From Bacteroidales bacterium (GTDB lineage Bacteria > Bacteroidota > Bacteroidia > Bacteroidales > Muribaculaceae): a DNA stretch of 64,000 bases. The translations under genes were made by a program, and so were the position numbers. The stretch covers positions 5,941-69,940 of the forward strand of contig JAAVGE010000018.1 of the NCBI GenBank assembly GCA_014800385.1, written 5' to 3'. The notes under the pieces are model-generated. The model saw nothing but the letters and a program-made list of their open reading frames with translations. It was not told the DNA's origin and searched no databases. Below, piece by piece: positions 10,219-20,300 of the stretch. The first letter of the stretch is position 1. Every line of letters begins with the position of its first letter.

Positions 10219-10290
10219 ATGAAAAAGTATCTCAAACGAGCCGTAGAATGGTATTTCACTACCTGCTCATCAATTTACACTAATGCTTGA
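10219..10290 (+). CDS. Candidate 23-aa small protein MKKYLKRAVEWYFTTCSSIYTNA
   Basis: ATG...TGA lying between a -7 box (10109) and an intrinsic terminator (10334-10362). Below the ORF-track length cutoff. Confidence 0.35.
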   Translation: MKKYLKRAVEWYFTTCSSIYTNA

Positions 10291-10333
10291 TTATAGACGC
10301 TGTCTATAGAATGTAAATTAAGTCTAACTTATC

Positions 10334-10362
10334 GCTATCCGGAAATGGATAGCATTTTTTTT
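10334..10362 (+). terminator. Intrinsic terminator of an intergenic plus-strand unit
   Basis: gctatcc-ggaaat-ggatagc-attttttttg. Confidence 0.75.
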
Positions 10363-10391
10363 GCTCCTTTCGGAACCTTTACACATATATA

Positions 10392-11114
10392 TTAATAATG
10401 TATGGTAAAGTTTTTTGCTTTAAGGCATGTGTTGCCATACCACACCTCAAAACGATAGTCACCTTCGCTCCAGTTTCCGGGTTCATCCCATCCCCAGCCA
10501 CCCATTTCAAGGGTTTGGTTGGCACCGCTTTCAATGGCGTAGTCGGCACTCTGACTGAATCCAGAGGGTGAAGAAGAACCGGCGATGACCGAACCGTCAG
10601 GGCGTATCCATTTGGTTTTCAGCATACGTTGCCCCTCGACAAGTCCGAAATATTTGATTCGCGGACGCAGATATTCGGCTGTTGAAGAATAAAGTGTATT
10701 GCCGAAATCGCTGATAACATCGTTGTTCTGATGCACGTTGCCTATCTCTATATCGCTGATTATAACGGGGTAAGAGGAGCCGACGAGGTCAAGCATGGTA
10801 CCCACCGCTTCCTCGGTTTCCCGCCGGTTGCTTTCCGACTGTTCGAGTCTGTTCTTGAGGTCATCGACCTGCGCCGTAAGTTCATCCTCCCGTTCGCCGA
10901 GTTCACCGCATACGCATAATAAAACTATGGAACATGCACCGGCGCAGAAAAGCAGAAAGCCAAGGATGACGATAGCCACCCAATAGCCGGTTGTAGAGCG
11001 CGATTTCTCCACAATCCGGTCAACGTATACCACACGCGGTTCCGGATCCGGGGGTTGTATACCCTGCTCCGGGCCCCGGAATCTGTCCGTTCCTCCTAAT
11101 CCTAAATCTGACAT
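10392..11114 (-). CDS. Hypothetical membrane-anchored coiled-coil protein
   Basis: Single TM (TGYWVAIVILGFLLFCAGACSIVLLCV) followed by an E/L/Q-rich coiled-coil and a beta-rich C-terminus. Confidence 0.6.
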   Translation of the reverse strand: MSDLGLGGTDRFRGPEQGIQPPDPEPRVVYVDRIVEKSRSTTGYWVAIVILGFLLFCAGACSIVLLCVCGELGEREDELTAQVDDLKNRLEQSESNRRETEEAVGTMLDLVGSSYPVIISDIEIGNVHQNNDVISDFGNTLYSSTAEYLRPRIKYFGLVEGQRMLKTKWIRPDGSVIAGSSSPSGFSQSADYAIESGANQTLEMGGWGWDEPGNWSEGDYRFEVWYGNTCLKAKNFTIHY

Positions 11115-11206
11115 AATAAACTTTATTTTAGAGCGTAGTAGCCTGACCTACAACCCTTTTTAAATATTTTTCACAAAGTTAGCACATTTTTTTTGAATAA
11201 CCGATG

Positions 11207-11214
11207 TAACTTTG
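11207..11214 (+). promoter_or_regulatory. -7 box TAACTTTG upstream of the M16 peptidase
   Basis: TAnnTTTG consensus about 54 bp before the ATG. Confidence 0.5.
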
Positions 11215-11267
11215 CAGTAATTTTCACGTCAAATATTACAGAAAATACATCTTAATAATTATAAATC

Positions 11268-14099
11268 ATGAATAAATTATTCTCACGTGTGCTTATGCTC
11301 GTTGCTATGGTGATGGTTCTCGGATCATCAGCCGTACGTGCTCAGCAGATGCCGCCCATCCCCGTTGACGATCAGGTCCGCATCGGTCAACTGCCCAATG
11401 GACTGACCTATTACATCCGTCACAACGAAAACCCCAAAGGACAGGCCGATTTCTACATCGCGCAGAAAGTAGGTTCAATCCTTGAGGAAGAGAACCAGCG
11501 CGGTCTGGCTCACTTCCTTGAACACATGTGTTTCAACGGAACAACCAATTTCCCCGGCAACCAACTCCGCGACTGGTTGGAATCAATCGGTGTGAAATTC
11601 GGCTATAACCTCAATGCCTACACCTCGGTTGACGAAACCGTCTACAACATCTCTAATGTTCCCGTGGCCCGCGAATCTGTTCAGGACTCATGTCTGCTCA
11701 TTCTTCACGACTGGGCAAACGACCTGACACTCGATCCTGAGGAAATCGACAAGGAACGTGGCGTTATCCATGAAGAATGGCGTCGTTCAATGGTTGGTCA
11801 GATGCGTATTCTGGAGAACCTTCTCCCCACAATCTACCCCAACAACAACCGCTACGGCTACCGTCTGCCCATCGGCATCATGGAAGTTGTCGACAACTTC
11901 CCTCCCCAAGCCATCCGCGACTACTACGAAACATGGTATCGCCCCGATCAGCAGGGTATCGTTGTTGTGGGTGACATCGACGTTGACCGCATCGAAGGCA
12001 AAATCAAAGAGATGTTCTCTGACATCGAGATGCCCGAAAATGCCAAACCCCGCGAATATTTCCCCGTGGAAGATAACGAAGGCACCATCTACGCCATCGG
12101 TCGCGACAAAGAGCAGAGCAATGCCATCGGTGAGTTGGTATTCAAATATGACGCCACCCCCGACTCAGCAAAACTCAATCTTGACTATCTGATTCAGGAA
12201 TACGTTCTCGACATGATCGTAACCATGCTTGACAACCGCCTCAATGAAATAGCACAGAGCCCCGACGCTCCCTTCGCTGTGGCAGGTATCAACAACGGCG
12301 AATTCCTTCTTGCCAAAACCAAAAACGCCCTCACCCTTGTGGCTATCGCCAAAGGTAACGACATCCGTCCGGCCATGGAAGGTGCATATCGCGAACTCCT
12401 TCGTGCCGTACGCGGCGGATTCACCGTTTCAGAATATGAACGTGCCCGTAACGAATATCTCTCTCAGTTGGAAAAATCTTTCAACAACCGCAACAACCGC
12501 GAGTCTGAGAAATATGTCAAGGAATATGTCCGTCACTTCATCGATAACGAACCTATCCCCGGTCTGGAGAACGAGTACAAAATCATGAACATGCTTGCCC
12601 CCAACATTCCTCTGGAAGCAATCAACCAGGTTCTCCCCACCATGATCACTGGCAACAACCGCGTGTTCATCGGCTTGCTCCCCGAAAAGGATGAATTCTA
12701 CTTCCCCACCGAGGCCGACATGAAAGAGTTGTTCGCCGCTGTTGATAAAGAGACTATCGAACCTTACGTTGACGCAATGAAAGATGAGCCCCTCATCCCC
12801 TCGCTCCCCGCAGCAGGCAAAATTGTCAGCGAAACAAAAGATAGCCGTTTCGACGCCACTGTCCTCACCCTTTCAAACGGTGTGAAAGTGATTGTCAAAC
12901 CCACCACATTCAAGAACGACGAAATCCTGTTCAACGCAATCGCCAAAGGTGGTTCAGCCGACTTCAGCGATGACCTTGCCGCTTCAATGATATTCTGGCC
13001 TTACGCACTGTCATCAGGCGGTCTGGGCAACTACAACAACATCGACATGCAGAAATATCTCTCCGGCAAACAGGTGACCGTGAAAACCGACTTCGACAAC
13101 TACGAACGCAGCATTTCAGGTAACACCACCGTGAAGGATCTGCCCACAGCAATGGAACTCATCTACATGAACTTCACTGCCATCAGCATCACTCCCGAAG
13201 ATTTTGCCGCTACTCAGAAACAGTATGCCGGTCTGCTCCAGAACCAGGAATCAACCCCTCAGTACATCTTCGGTAAAGACCTGCTGGAAGCAACCTTCAA
13301 GAGCCCCCGTCGCCGTGCCATCAGCACCCAGAACATCATGGATGCCAACCGCGAACAGATTCTTGAAATGACTGCCAAGATGACTGCCAACGCTGCTGAC
13401 TACACCTTCGTATTCGTAGGTAACATCGACATGGACACCTTCCGTCCGCTGGTTGAACAGTACATCGCCACTCTCCCCGTTGACGCTGCCGCATCACTGA
13501 CCAACACCAAGGTTAACCCCGGTCTTAACCCCGTTGCAGGCAAACTCAACTCTGAATTCACCACTGAAATGCAGACTCCCCAGACCTGGACCTCAATCAT
13601 GGTGTCAGGTAACATTCCCTACACCGACAAGAACCGCCGCGTAGCCTACGTAGCAGGTCAGATTCTCGGCAACCGTCTGCTGGCGAAAGTACGTGAAGAA
13701 ATGGGTGCAACCTACTCAATCGGTGCAAGCGCAGGTGTGTCACGCATCGACAACGGCTGCAACACCACCATTATGTCACAGTTCCCCATGAAACCTGAAA
13801 TGCGTCAGGAAGTTCTTGACTACATCGCAGGTGAATTCCAGGCAATGACCTCAAACGTTACTGCCGATGAAGTTGCAACTCACGTTGAATTCCTTGTCAA
13901 GAACTCAAAAGAAGCACTTGAAAAGAACAACGCATGGCTCAGCGCCATCGCAGGCTTCGAAGTGTGCGGTGTTGACACCTGGAACGGTGACATCGAACTC
14001 CTCCAGTCAATCACCAAAGAAGATGTGATGAACTTCATGAAAGAGATCCTCGCTCAGGGCAACTACCACGTAACAACCCTTGACCCCAAAGCGGAATAA
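11268..14099 (+). CDS. M16 family zinc peptidase (pitrilysin/insulinase-like), secreted
   Basis: Signal peptide; HFLEHMCFNGT (HxxEH) and downstream ERGVIHEEW; two M16-like halves. Confidence 0.93.
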   Translation: MNKLFSRVLMLVAMVMVLGSSAVRAQQMPPIPVDDQVRIGQLPNGLTYYIRHNENPKGQADFYIAQKVGSILEEENQRGLAHFLEHMCFNGTTNFPGNQLRDWLESIGVKFGYNLNAYTSVDETVYNISNVPVARESVQDSCLLILHDWANDLTLDPEEIDKERGVIHEEWRRSMVGQMRILENLLPTIYPNNNRYGYRLPIGIMEVVDNFPPQAIRDYYETWYRPDQQGIVVVGDIDVDRIEGKIKEMFSDIEMPENAKPREYFPVEDNEGTIYAIGRDKEQSNAIGELVFKYDATPDSAKLNLDYLIQEYVLDMIVTMLDNRLNEIAQSPDAPFAVAGINNGEFLLAKTKNALTLVAIAKGNDIRPAMEGAYRELLRAVRGGFTVSEYERARNEYLSQLEKSFNNRNNRESEKYVKEYVRHFIDNEPIPGLENEYKIMNMLAPNIPLEAINQVLPTMITGNNRVFIGLLPEKDEFYFPTEADMKELFAAVDKETIEPYVDAMKDEPLIPSLPAAGKIVSETKDSRFDATVLTLSNGVKVIVKPTTFKNDEILFNAIAKGGSADFSDDLAASMIFWPYALSSGGLGNYNNIDMQKYLSGKQVTVKTDFDNYERSISGNTTVKDLPTAMELIYMNFTAISITPEDFAATQKQYAGLLQNQESTPQYIFGKDLLEATFKSPRRRAISTQNIMDANREQILEMTAKMTANAADYTFVFVGNIDMDTFRPLVEQYIATLPVDAAASLTNTKVNPGLNPVAGKLNSEFTTEMQTPQTWTSIMVSGNIPYTDKNRRVAYVAGQILGNRLLAKVREEMGATYSIGASAGVSRIDNGCNTTIMSQFPMKPEMRQEVLDYIAGEFQAMTSNVTADEVATHVEFLVKNSKEALEKNNAWLSAIAGFEVCGVDTWNGDIELLQSITKEDVMNFMKEILAQGNYHVTTLDPKAE

Positions 14100-14142
14100 T
14101 CCCAATCCCACATAGCGGAGAATCTACCCTCCGTCACAAATG

Positions 14143-14345
14143 CGGGCTGTATCAAAATTTGATGCAGCCTGTATTTTTTATGTGTTGTACGTTCATGGAC
14201 AGTGATGGATATTCGGCGGATGCTCCAGGGAGCATCCCTACCCTCTTGACAATCAGCGCATTATCCCTGTAGGGCTGCTCCATGGAGCAGCCGCATAATC
14301 CTGTATATGGCGAGGCTGCTCCAATTTTTCCCACTCTCAAGAACA
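14143..14345 (-). repeat. Three-hairpin intergenic repeat, copy A
   Basis: Reverse complement contains ggctgctccatggagcagcc, ggatgctccctggagcatcc and ggctgcatcaaattttgatacagcc; high identity to copies at 51.2 and 54.5 kb. Confidence 0.85.
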
Positions 14346-14396
14346 TCCACAAACAAATTTCAACCGATTCATATTCCGTAATCCGAAAAAAAACGC

Positions 14397-14404
14397 TATA
14401 TTTG
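14397..14404 (+). promoter_or_regulatory. -7 box TATATTTG upstream of the aminotransferase operon
   Basis: TAnnTTTG consensus 60 bp before the ATG. Confidence 0.45.
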
Positions 14405-14464
14405 CGAAATTATGGGGAATGACATCAATGGTCATTCCGATTCATCGAACTGATTACAACAGAT

Positions 14465-15508
14465 ATGAACTTTCTTGATAGAAACGAATTCAATTTCGCT
14501 CCCTCTCCACTGGTTGTGGAAACACTCAAAAACTTCCCTGCGGAAAAACTATGTTTCTACACACGAATATATGACGAAGGCAAAAAAAGTATCTTCTCCG
14601 TGTATCTGGCCGAACAATACGGCATTGATGAAAGCCGCGTAATGCTTGGCTACGGCGGTGAGGATATTCTCAAACAGGCCGTACACTACTACCTCTCGCT
14701 TGATGAAGGTAACAAAAAGATGCTTGTGCCTAAATTCTCATGGTGGTACTACAAATCTATCGCTGATGAAATCAACGGTATCACCATGCAGTATCCGCTA
14801 TATGAAGAGGGGAACACCTACAAATACGACTTTGACGCGCTGCGCCGTATGCTCGCCGAGGAGAAACCCCGCGTGCTGCTTCTCGCCTCACCCAATAACC
14901 CCACCGGCAACTCCCTTACGCCTGACGAGTTGGACACACTGCTGGAAGATGTGCCCCAAGATGTGGTAGTGATTGTTGACGAGGCCTACGCTTCATTTGT
15001 CAATGAGGATTCAAGTTACATACGCCGATTGACCGACAAATATCCCAACCTTATCATAGTGCGCACACTCTCGAAATTCTACGGACTGCCGGGTCTGCGC
15101 ATGGGATTTGCATTCATGGGCGACAACCATAAGGCATTCGCCAAATATGGCAACAAATATCTGGGCTACAACCGCATTTCCGAGGATCTGGCTATTGCCG
15201 CACTCAAAAGCGAGGATCACTACCGCTCGATAGCAAACTCCATGAACTCCGACCGCCGGATGTACAAAGAGATGCTTGAGGCTCTCCCGGGCTTCAAAGT
15301 GTACGATTCTCAGGCCAACTTCATTCTGGTGAAATATCCCATTGAACTGAAAGAGCGTCTGCAGAAGGCAATGGCCGGCATGGACTACAAAATAAAATTC
15401 ATGAACGAACCCGACATCAACACCCACCTCCGCATCACCCTCGGCCGTCCGGAACAGAACCGTGCCGTGGCTGAGGCTATCGTGGCTGTTGCCAAAGGTG
15501 AAAAATAA
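14465..15508 (+). CDS. Class I/II PLP-dependent aminotransferase, HisC-like
   Basis: SPNNPTGN, VDEAYASF and RTLSKFYGLPGLRMGF (Schiff-base Lys) motifs. Confidence 0.85.
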   Translation: MNFLDRNEFNFAPSPLVVETLKNFPAEKLCFYTRIYDEGKKSIFSVYLAEQYGIDESRVMLGYGGEDILKQAVHYYLSLDEGNKKMLVPKFSWWYYKSIADEINGITMQYPLYEEGNTYKYDFDALRRMLAEEKPRVLLLASPNNPTGNSLTPDELDTLLEDVPQDVVVIVDEAYASFVNEDSSYIRRLTDKYPNLIIVRTLSKFYGLPGLRMGFAFMGDNHKAFAKYGNKYLGYNRISEDLAIAALKSEDHYRSIANSMNSDRRMYKEMLEALPGFKVYDSQANFILVKYPIELKERLQKAMAGMDYKIKFMNEPDINTHLRITLGRPEQNRAVAEAIVAVAKGEK

Positions 15509-15521
15509 TTACGCTACACTC

Positions 15522-16250
15522 ATGATTGGAGTTATCCTCGCCGCCGGAATGGCCCGTCGCCTCCGCCCGCTGACCGATAAATGTCCTAAATGCCTGCTGA
15601 AAGTTGGTGAACGCTCACTGCTTCAGCGCACCGTCGACGCGCTGATTCAGGCCGGTGTGAACCGTCTGGTGGTGGTCACCGGCTACAAAGGTCAGATGAT
15701 AGTGGATGAACTGGAGCGCCTCTACCCCGCCCTCGACAAACAGTTCATAGACAACGTTGACTACGAAAACAACAACAATATCTACTCCCTCTGGATGACC
15801 CGCCCCTACGTTGACGGGCGTGAATTTATCCTGGCTGACAGTGACATCCTGCTTGATCCGGCACTCATACTCCGTGTGACCGCAGCGGAAGCACCCGCCA
15901 TAGCCCTCAACCGCCATGAACTCGGCGACGAGGAGATGAAGATTGTGGTTGACAGCGAAATGAATGTCACCCGTATCACCAAGCAGTGTGACCCCGCGGA
16001 GGCTATCGGCGAATCTGTCGGTATTGAATATATCTCCGCACCCTATTCCGCCGCTCTGTTCGAGTGCCTTGAACAGATGATTGAACATGAGGGGCTGAAA
16101 GATATGTTCTATGAACTTGCCTTCGAGCGCATCATCCCCCTGGGTCACCGCTTCAAAGCCGTCGACACCACCGACATCTTCTCGATGGAACTTGACACAC
16201 CGCAGGATTTTGACCACGCAACATCTGTCGTACCTTCCCACCTTCTCTGA
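15522..16250 (+). CDS. Sugar/alditol-phosphate nucleotidyltransferase, LicC-like NTP transferase
   Basis: VILAAGMARRLRPLTDKCPKCLLKVGERSLLQRTV signature and NNNNIYSLW/DSDILLD; start moved to the internal ATG. Confidence 0.85.
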   Translation: MIGVILAAGMARRLRPLTDKCPKCLLKVGERSLLQRTVDALIQAGVNRLVVVTGYKGQMIVDELERLYPALDKQFIDNVDYENNNNIYSLWMTRPYVDGREFILADSDILLDPALILRVTAAEAPAIALNRHELGDEEMKIVVDSEMNVTRITKQCDPAEAIGESVGIEYISAPYSAALFECLEQMIEHEGLKDMFYELAFERIIPLGHRFKAVDTTDIFSMELDTPQDFDHATSVVPSHLL

Positions 16251-16252
16251 CA

Positions 16253-17083
16253 ATGGCATCATACGAAATACGCCCTCTGCAGTTAAAGATACTTGAGACT
16301 TTGAAACTCATCCATGAAGTTTGCAAAGAGCACGGGCTGCGCTACTACATCACTGCCGGAACACTGCTCGGAGCGGTGCGTCACGGCGGATTCATCCCCT
16401 GGGATGACGACCTCGACATAGCCATGCCCCGTCCGGACTACGACACACTGATTGCTCATGCCGACGAGTGGCTCCCCAAACATATCGAACTGATCTGCGC
16501 CGAACGCGACGTCAACTACCCGTTCCCGTTTGCGAAAATACAAAATGCCTCTACCACACTTATCGAGCGCAAGCACATCAGTTATCTCGGCGGAGTATAT
16601 ATAGATGTGTTTCCGCTGGATGGTGTCCCCGCCGGAAAGATTTCACGATGGTGGCACTTCACACACTACAAATATCTGCAGCGCATGGTCTACTTCGTGT
16701 ACCGCGACCCCTACAAGCATGGTCACGGCATATCAAGTTGGCTGCCACGCCTGGCTCAGAAACTCTACAGCAAGGAGTCGATACAGCGTAAGTTGCGCCA
16801 TGCGATGACACGATGCGACTTCAACACATCCACTCATGTTGTGGATCATGATGACGGAGCCAAAGGTGTGCTTCCGCGCGACATCATCGGTGAGCCCACC
16901 CCCATTCTGTTTGAGGGTACCGAAGTGAACGGCTACGCCCGCCCCCATGACTACCTCGCCCGGAAATACGGAGACTATATGACCGTCCCCGATGTTCCCC
17001 ATCAACGTCAGCACAACTTCTACTACATGAATCTCGACATGCCCTACCGCCAATATGACGGATTCAGGGAAAAACAGAAATAA
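16253..17083 (+). CDS. LicD family phosphotransferase
   Basis: YYITAGTLLGAVRHGGFIPWDDDLDIAMPRPDYD is diagnostic of LicD. Confidence 0.9.
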   Translation: MASYEIRPLQLKILETLKLIHEVCKEHGLRYYITAGTLLGAVRHGGFIPWDDDLDIAMPRPDYDTLIAHADEWLPKHIELICAERDVNYPFPFAKIQNASTTLIERKHISYLGGVYIDVFPLDGVPAGKISRWWHFTHYKYLQRMVYFVYRDPYKHGHGISSWLPRLAQKLYSKESIQRKLRHAMTRCDFNTSTHVVDHDDGAKGVLPRDIIGEPTPILFEGTEVNGYARPHDYLARKYGDYMTVPDVPHQRQHNFYYMNLDMPYRQYDGFREKQK

Positions 17084-17105
17084 CATTTCATATCTACAAA
17101 TTACG

Positions 17106-17144
17106 GCATCCGGATGGAATAAATTCCTCCGGATGCATTTTTTT
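17106..17144 (+). terminator. Intrinsic terminator of the aminotransferase/NTase/LicD operon
   Basis: gcatccgga...tccggatgc-attttttt. Confidence 0.8.
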
Positions 17145-17394
17145 GCCACCTAATCCAATTGTTCACCACATTTTATTAAGTTTGTGTTACATTTATAACA
17201 CAACAACTTTAAACACTATATATCAGCACTTTAATACATTTTTACCAAGTTTAATTAAGGGTTGTTTCAAAGTTTTTGTAATTTTTCTGTAATTTTTTCG
17301 TAAATTTCATGAACAAAATTGAAACAGGTTCGTTATAAAGTCAAAGTGTATCAAAAATAATTAATTAATCACATTATCAAAACATCAATCACAA

Positions 17395-20300
17395 ATGACA
17401 AAGCACTTGCGTCGGCTCGTATTAGCCATGCTTCTTACAGGTTCAACCCTCAACTCCTTTTCTGCTAAAGTTACCGTTGAGGAAGCACGTTCAATCGCAA
17501 CTGATTTCGTTAGTTCAATGACCGGCAAAGCACCTGATTCAATCAGACTTAAAGCCGTCAACACATCCACTACACCCGCAACCCCTCTTTACTATATATT
17601 TAACAATGCGGACAACACCGGATTCGTTATCGTATCCGCTGAGACAAGCGCAACACCGGTCCTCGGTTACTCATTTGACTCCTCTTATCCCGAAGCAGCA
17701 GCGCCCCAGGCAATGCAATGGATGATGAGCGGACTGGAAAAAGAGATTCGTGTAGCACCCGCCGAACAGTCTCCCCGCACCCTTAACGAGTTCAAGAAAC
17801 TCGCCGGCAAATCTGCCCGCAGCACAGAGCCCAAACTCCTCTCAACCGCTGCATGGAGCCAGGAATCACCCTTCAACAGCCTTATCCCCGGCAAACCTCT
17901 GGTTGGCTGCGTCGGAACAGCAATGGCAACAGTCATGAAGTTCTATCAGTTCCCCGTCAGCGGCACAGGCTCATTCGACGGTGTGGACTTCAACGTTGTC
18001 TACAACTGGAATGATATGCGCAACGACAACTACCGCAACGGCTACACTGCCGCTGAAGGTGAAGCAGTTGCAACACTGATGTATCACGCATCAAAAAGTA
18101 TCGACACACAGTACGCCATGTCAGGCTCAAGCGCCTACGAAGTACGTGTGCCTGCCGCTCTCTCAACATATTTCGGCTACGACCCCGGCGTATCCTACAA
18201 GAAACGTGCCGATGTAGCCACTCAGGAAGCATGGGACCGCATCGTAAAAGATGAAATCGACGCCGGACGTCCCGTAATCTACTGCGGTCAGGATGTCACT
18301 GCCGGTCACGCTTTCGTTTGCGACGGATATCAGGGTGACTACCTCCACTTCAACTGGGGATGGGGCGGAAGTGCAAACGGCTACTTCCTCAGCACCGCAC
18401 TTAACCCCACTGTGAGCCGCCAGCACCACTACAACAACCTCAACACCATCATCTACAACATCAAGCCCGGCTCAGGCGTGATCCGCAACTGGTCACCCAT
18501 CCACATCACAGCCGACGGCAACCAGCCCGGTATCGGCAGCAACCTGTCAGACCTGAACTCAGGCGACAACTTCAAGGTGCGTGTCGGTAACCTCAAAAAC
18601 CTCTCCTACGACAACTTCTCCGGCAAAATCGCCGTGGCTCTGTTCGACAAGAACGGTGCCGTAAAAGCCCTCCTCTCCAACCCAGCCAACCTCAACATGG
18701 AGTCAATGGCTACCCTTTACAACGGTTATATTGAACTCAACGGCTGCCAACTCCCCGCAGGTATCACCGCTTCTGACGAAGACTGCATTCGCATGGTGAC
18801 CCAGGCCAACGGATCAACCGACTGGCTCCCCGTGGCAGGCGAACTCCCCACCGTAAACGAACTCGCCGTTAACGCCGCTCCCTCAACATTCGCCGTTACT
18901 CTTCCCGCTGCCGTGGCAGGTGTGAAAATCGAAGGTGAATCATCAGTTATCCGCGGATGGGACTACTCATTCAAGGTTACCCCCGAAAACAGCGACGAAA
19001 ATGTCGTGACCGTAAAAGCCAACGGCTACGTGCTCACTCCCGGCAACAACAACTCTTACATCATCAACAACGTCCGCGAAGATCAGACCGTCAGCGTGCT
19101 GGTTCAGAAAGCATCAGAAGTGAAAGCAAAACGCAGCCTCTGGGTTGAAACTCCCGGCACCCTCGCCTCTCTCATCTCTGACGAAGAATCAGGCACAATC
19201 AAGGAACTCAGCCTGTTCGGCTCAATCGACGCCCGCGACTTCGCCTTCATGAAAAACAGCATGCGTCTGGAACGCGTGGATCTGTCAGGCGCATACATCT
19301 CAGCCCATGGCACAGACCAGGCTAACGCCATCCCCCGCGACGCTTTCCGCGGCGTAGGCTCTCTCAAGGAAGTTATCCTTCCCAAATCTGTCAACCGCCT
19401 CAACAACGCCTGCTTCGCACAGTGCGGAATCACAACCATCACTCTCCCCGCCTCAATCAAAACCTACGAATACAACATCTTCGTTGCCGACACCCACCTG
19501 CAGCACATCTATGTAGGTCGCGAAACTGCCGAATTCATCAACTGGTGTGTACTCTCAGGCGTGAAAGTCAACAACCTTACTCTCCACGTGCCCAGCGAGC
19601 GTGCCGCAGAAAACTACCGCAAGGCTGAAAACTGGAACACTATCGCCAACATCATCGTTGACCCCATCGTGGAATCAGACGACGTTCTCTTCGCAGTGAT
19701 GGATAACAGCGACGTGAAATTCGACTCAGAAACTCTCCCCGGCACTATGAAGAAAGGCACCGAGGTGTCATTCAAGGCCGAACATATCGCCAACAACGAC
19801 AACCGCATGGAAGTGTATGCCAACTCAACTCTCCTTACTCCCGACGCTGAGGGCACCTTCCGCACCACTCTGAACACCAACACCATCCTCCACTTCGGAA
19901 TGATCGAACCTACCGAAGTTCTCCCCACCAAATCACAGTGGACTCTCACCGCTAAAAACGGCTCAATCGGTCTGCTCACAGATGCCGTAAACGTTCTCCC
20001 CGGACAGGATTTCACCATCCGCGTAAACGCCCTCAATATCCCCTCAGGAATGGATCAGTTCTACTGGGCAGCCGCTCTGACCGACTCAAAAGGTAACATC
20101 AAGGAATTCATCTCACCCGTAAACCTCTGGACAGCAGGCCCCGGCGACGGCTTCAAAATGAATGTGGCATGCCGTGTCAGCAACTCCAAAGTGCGCGAAG
20201 GCAACGAAATCCGCCTCGTAACCTCTCCCAACAAAAAACAGTGGGCTCTGGTACACGGTGCTGACGAAACCATCACCGCATCGCTCCCCGCGCTGAACAA

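Noticed and set aside
15615-16262. 215-aa minus-strand ORF
   Set aside because: Antisense to the nucleotidyltransferase gene.
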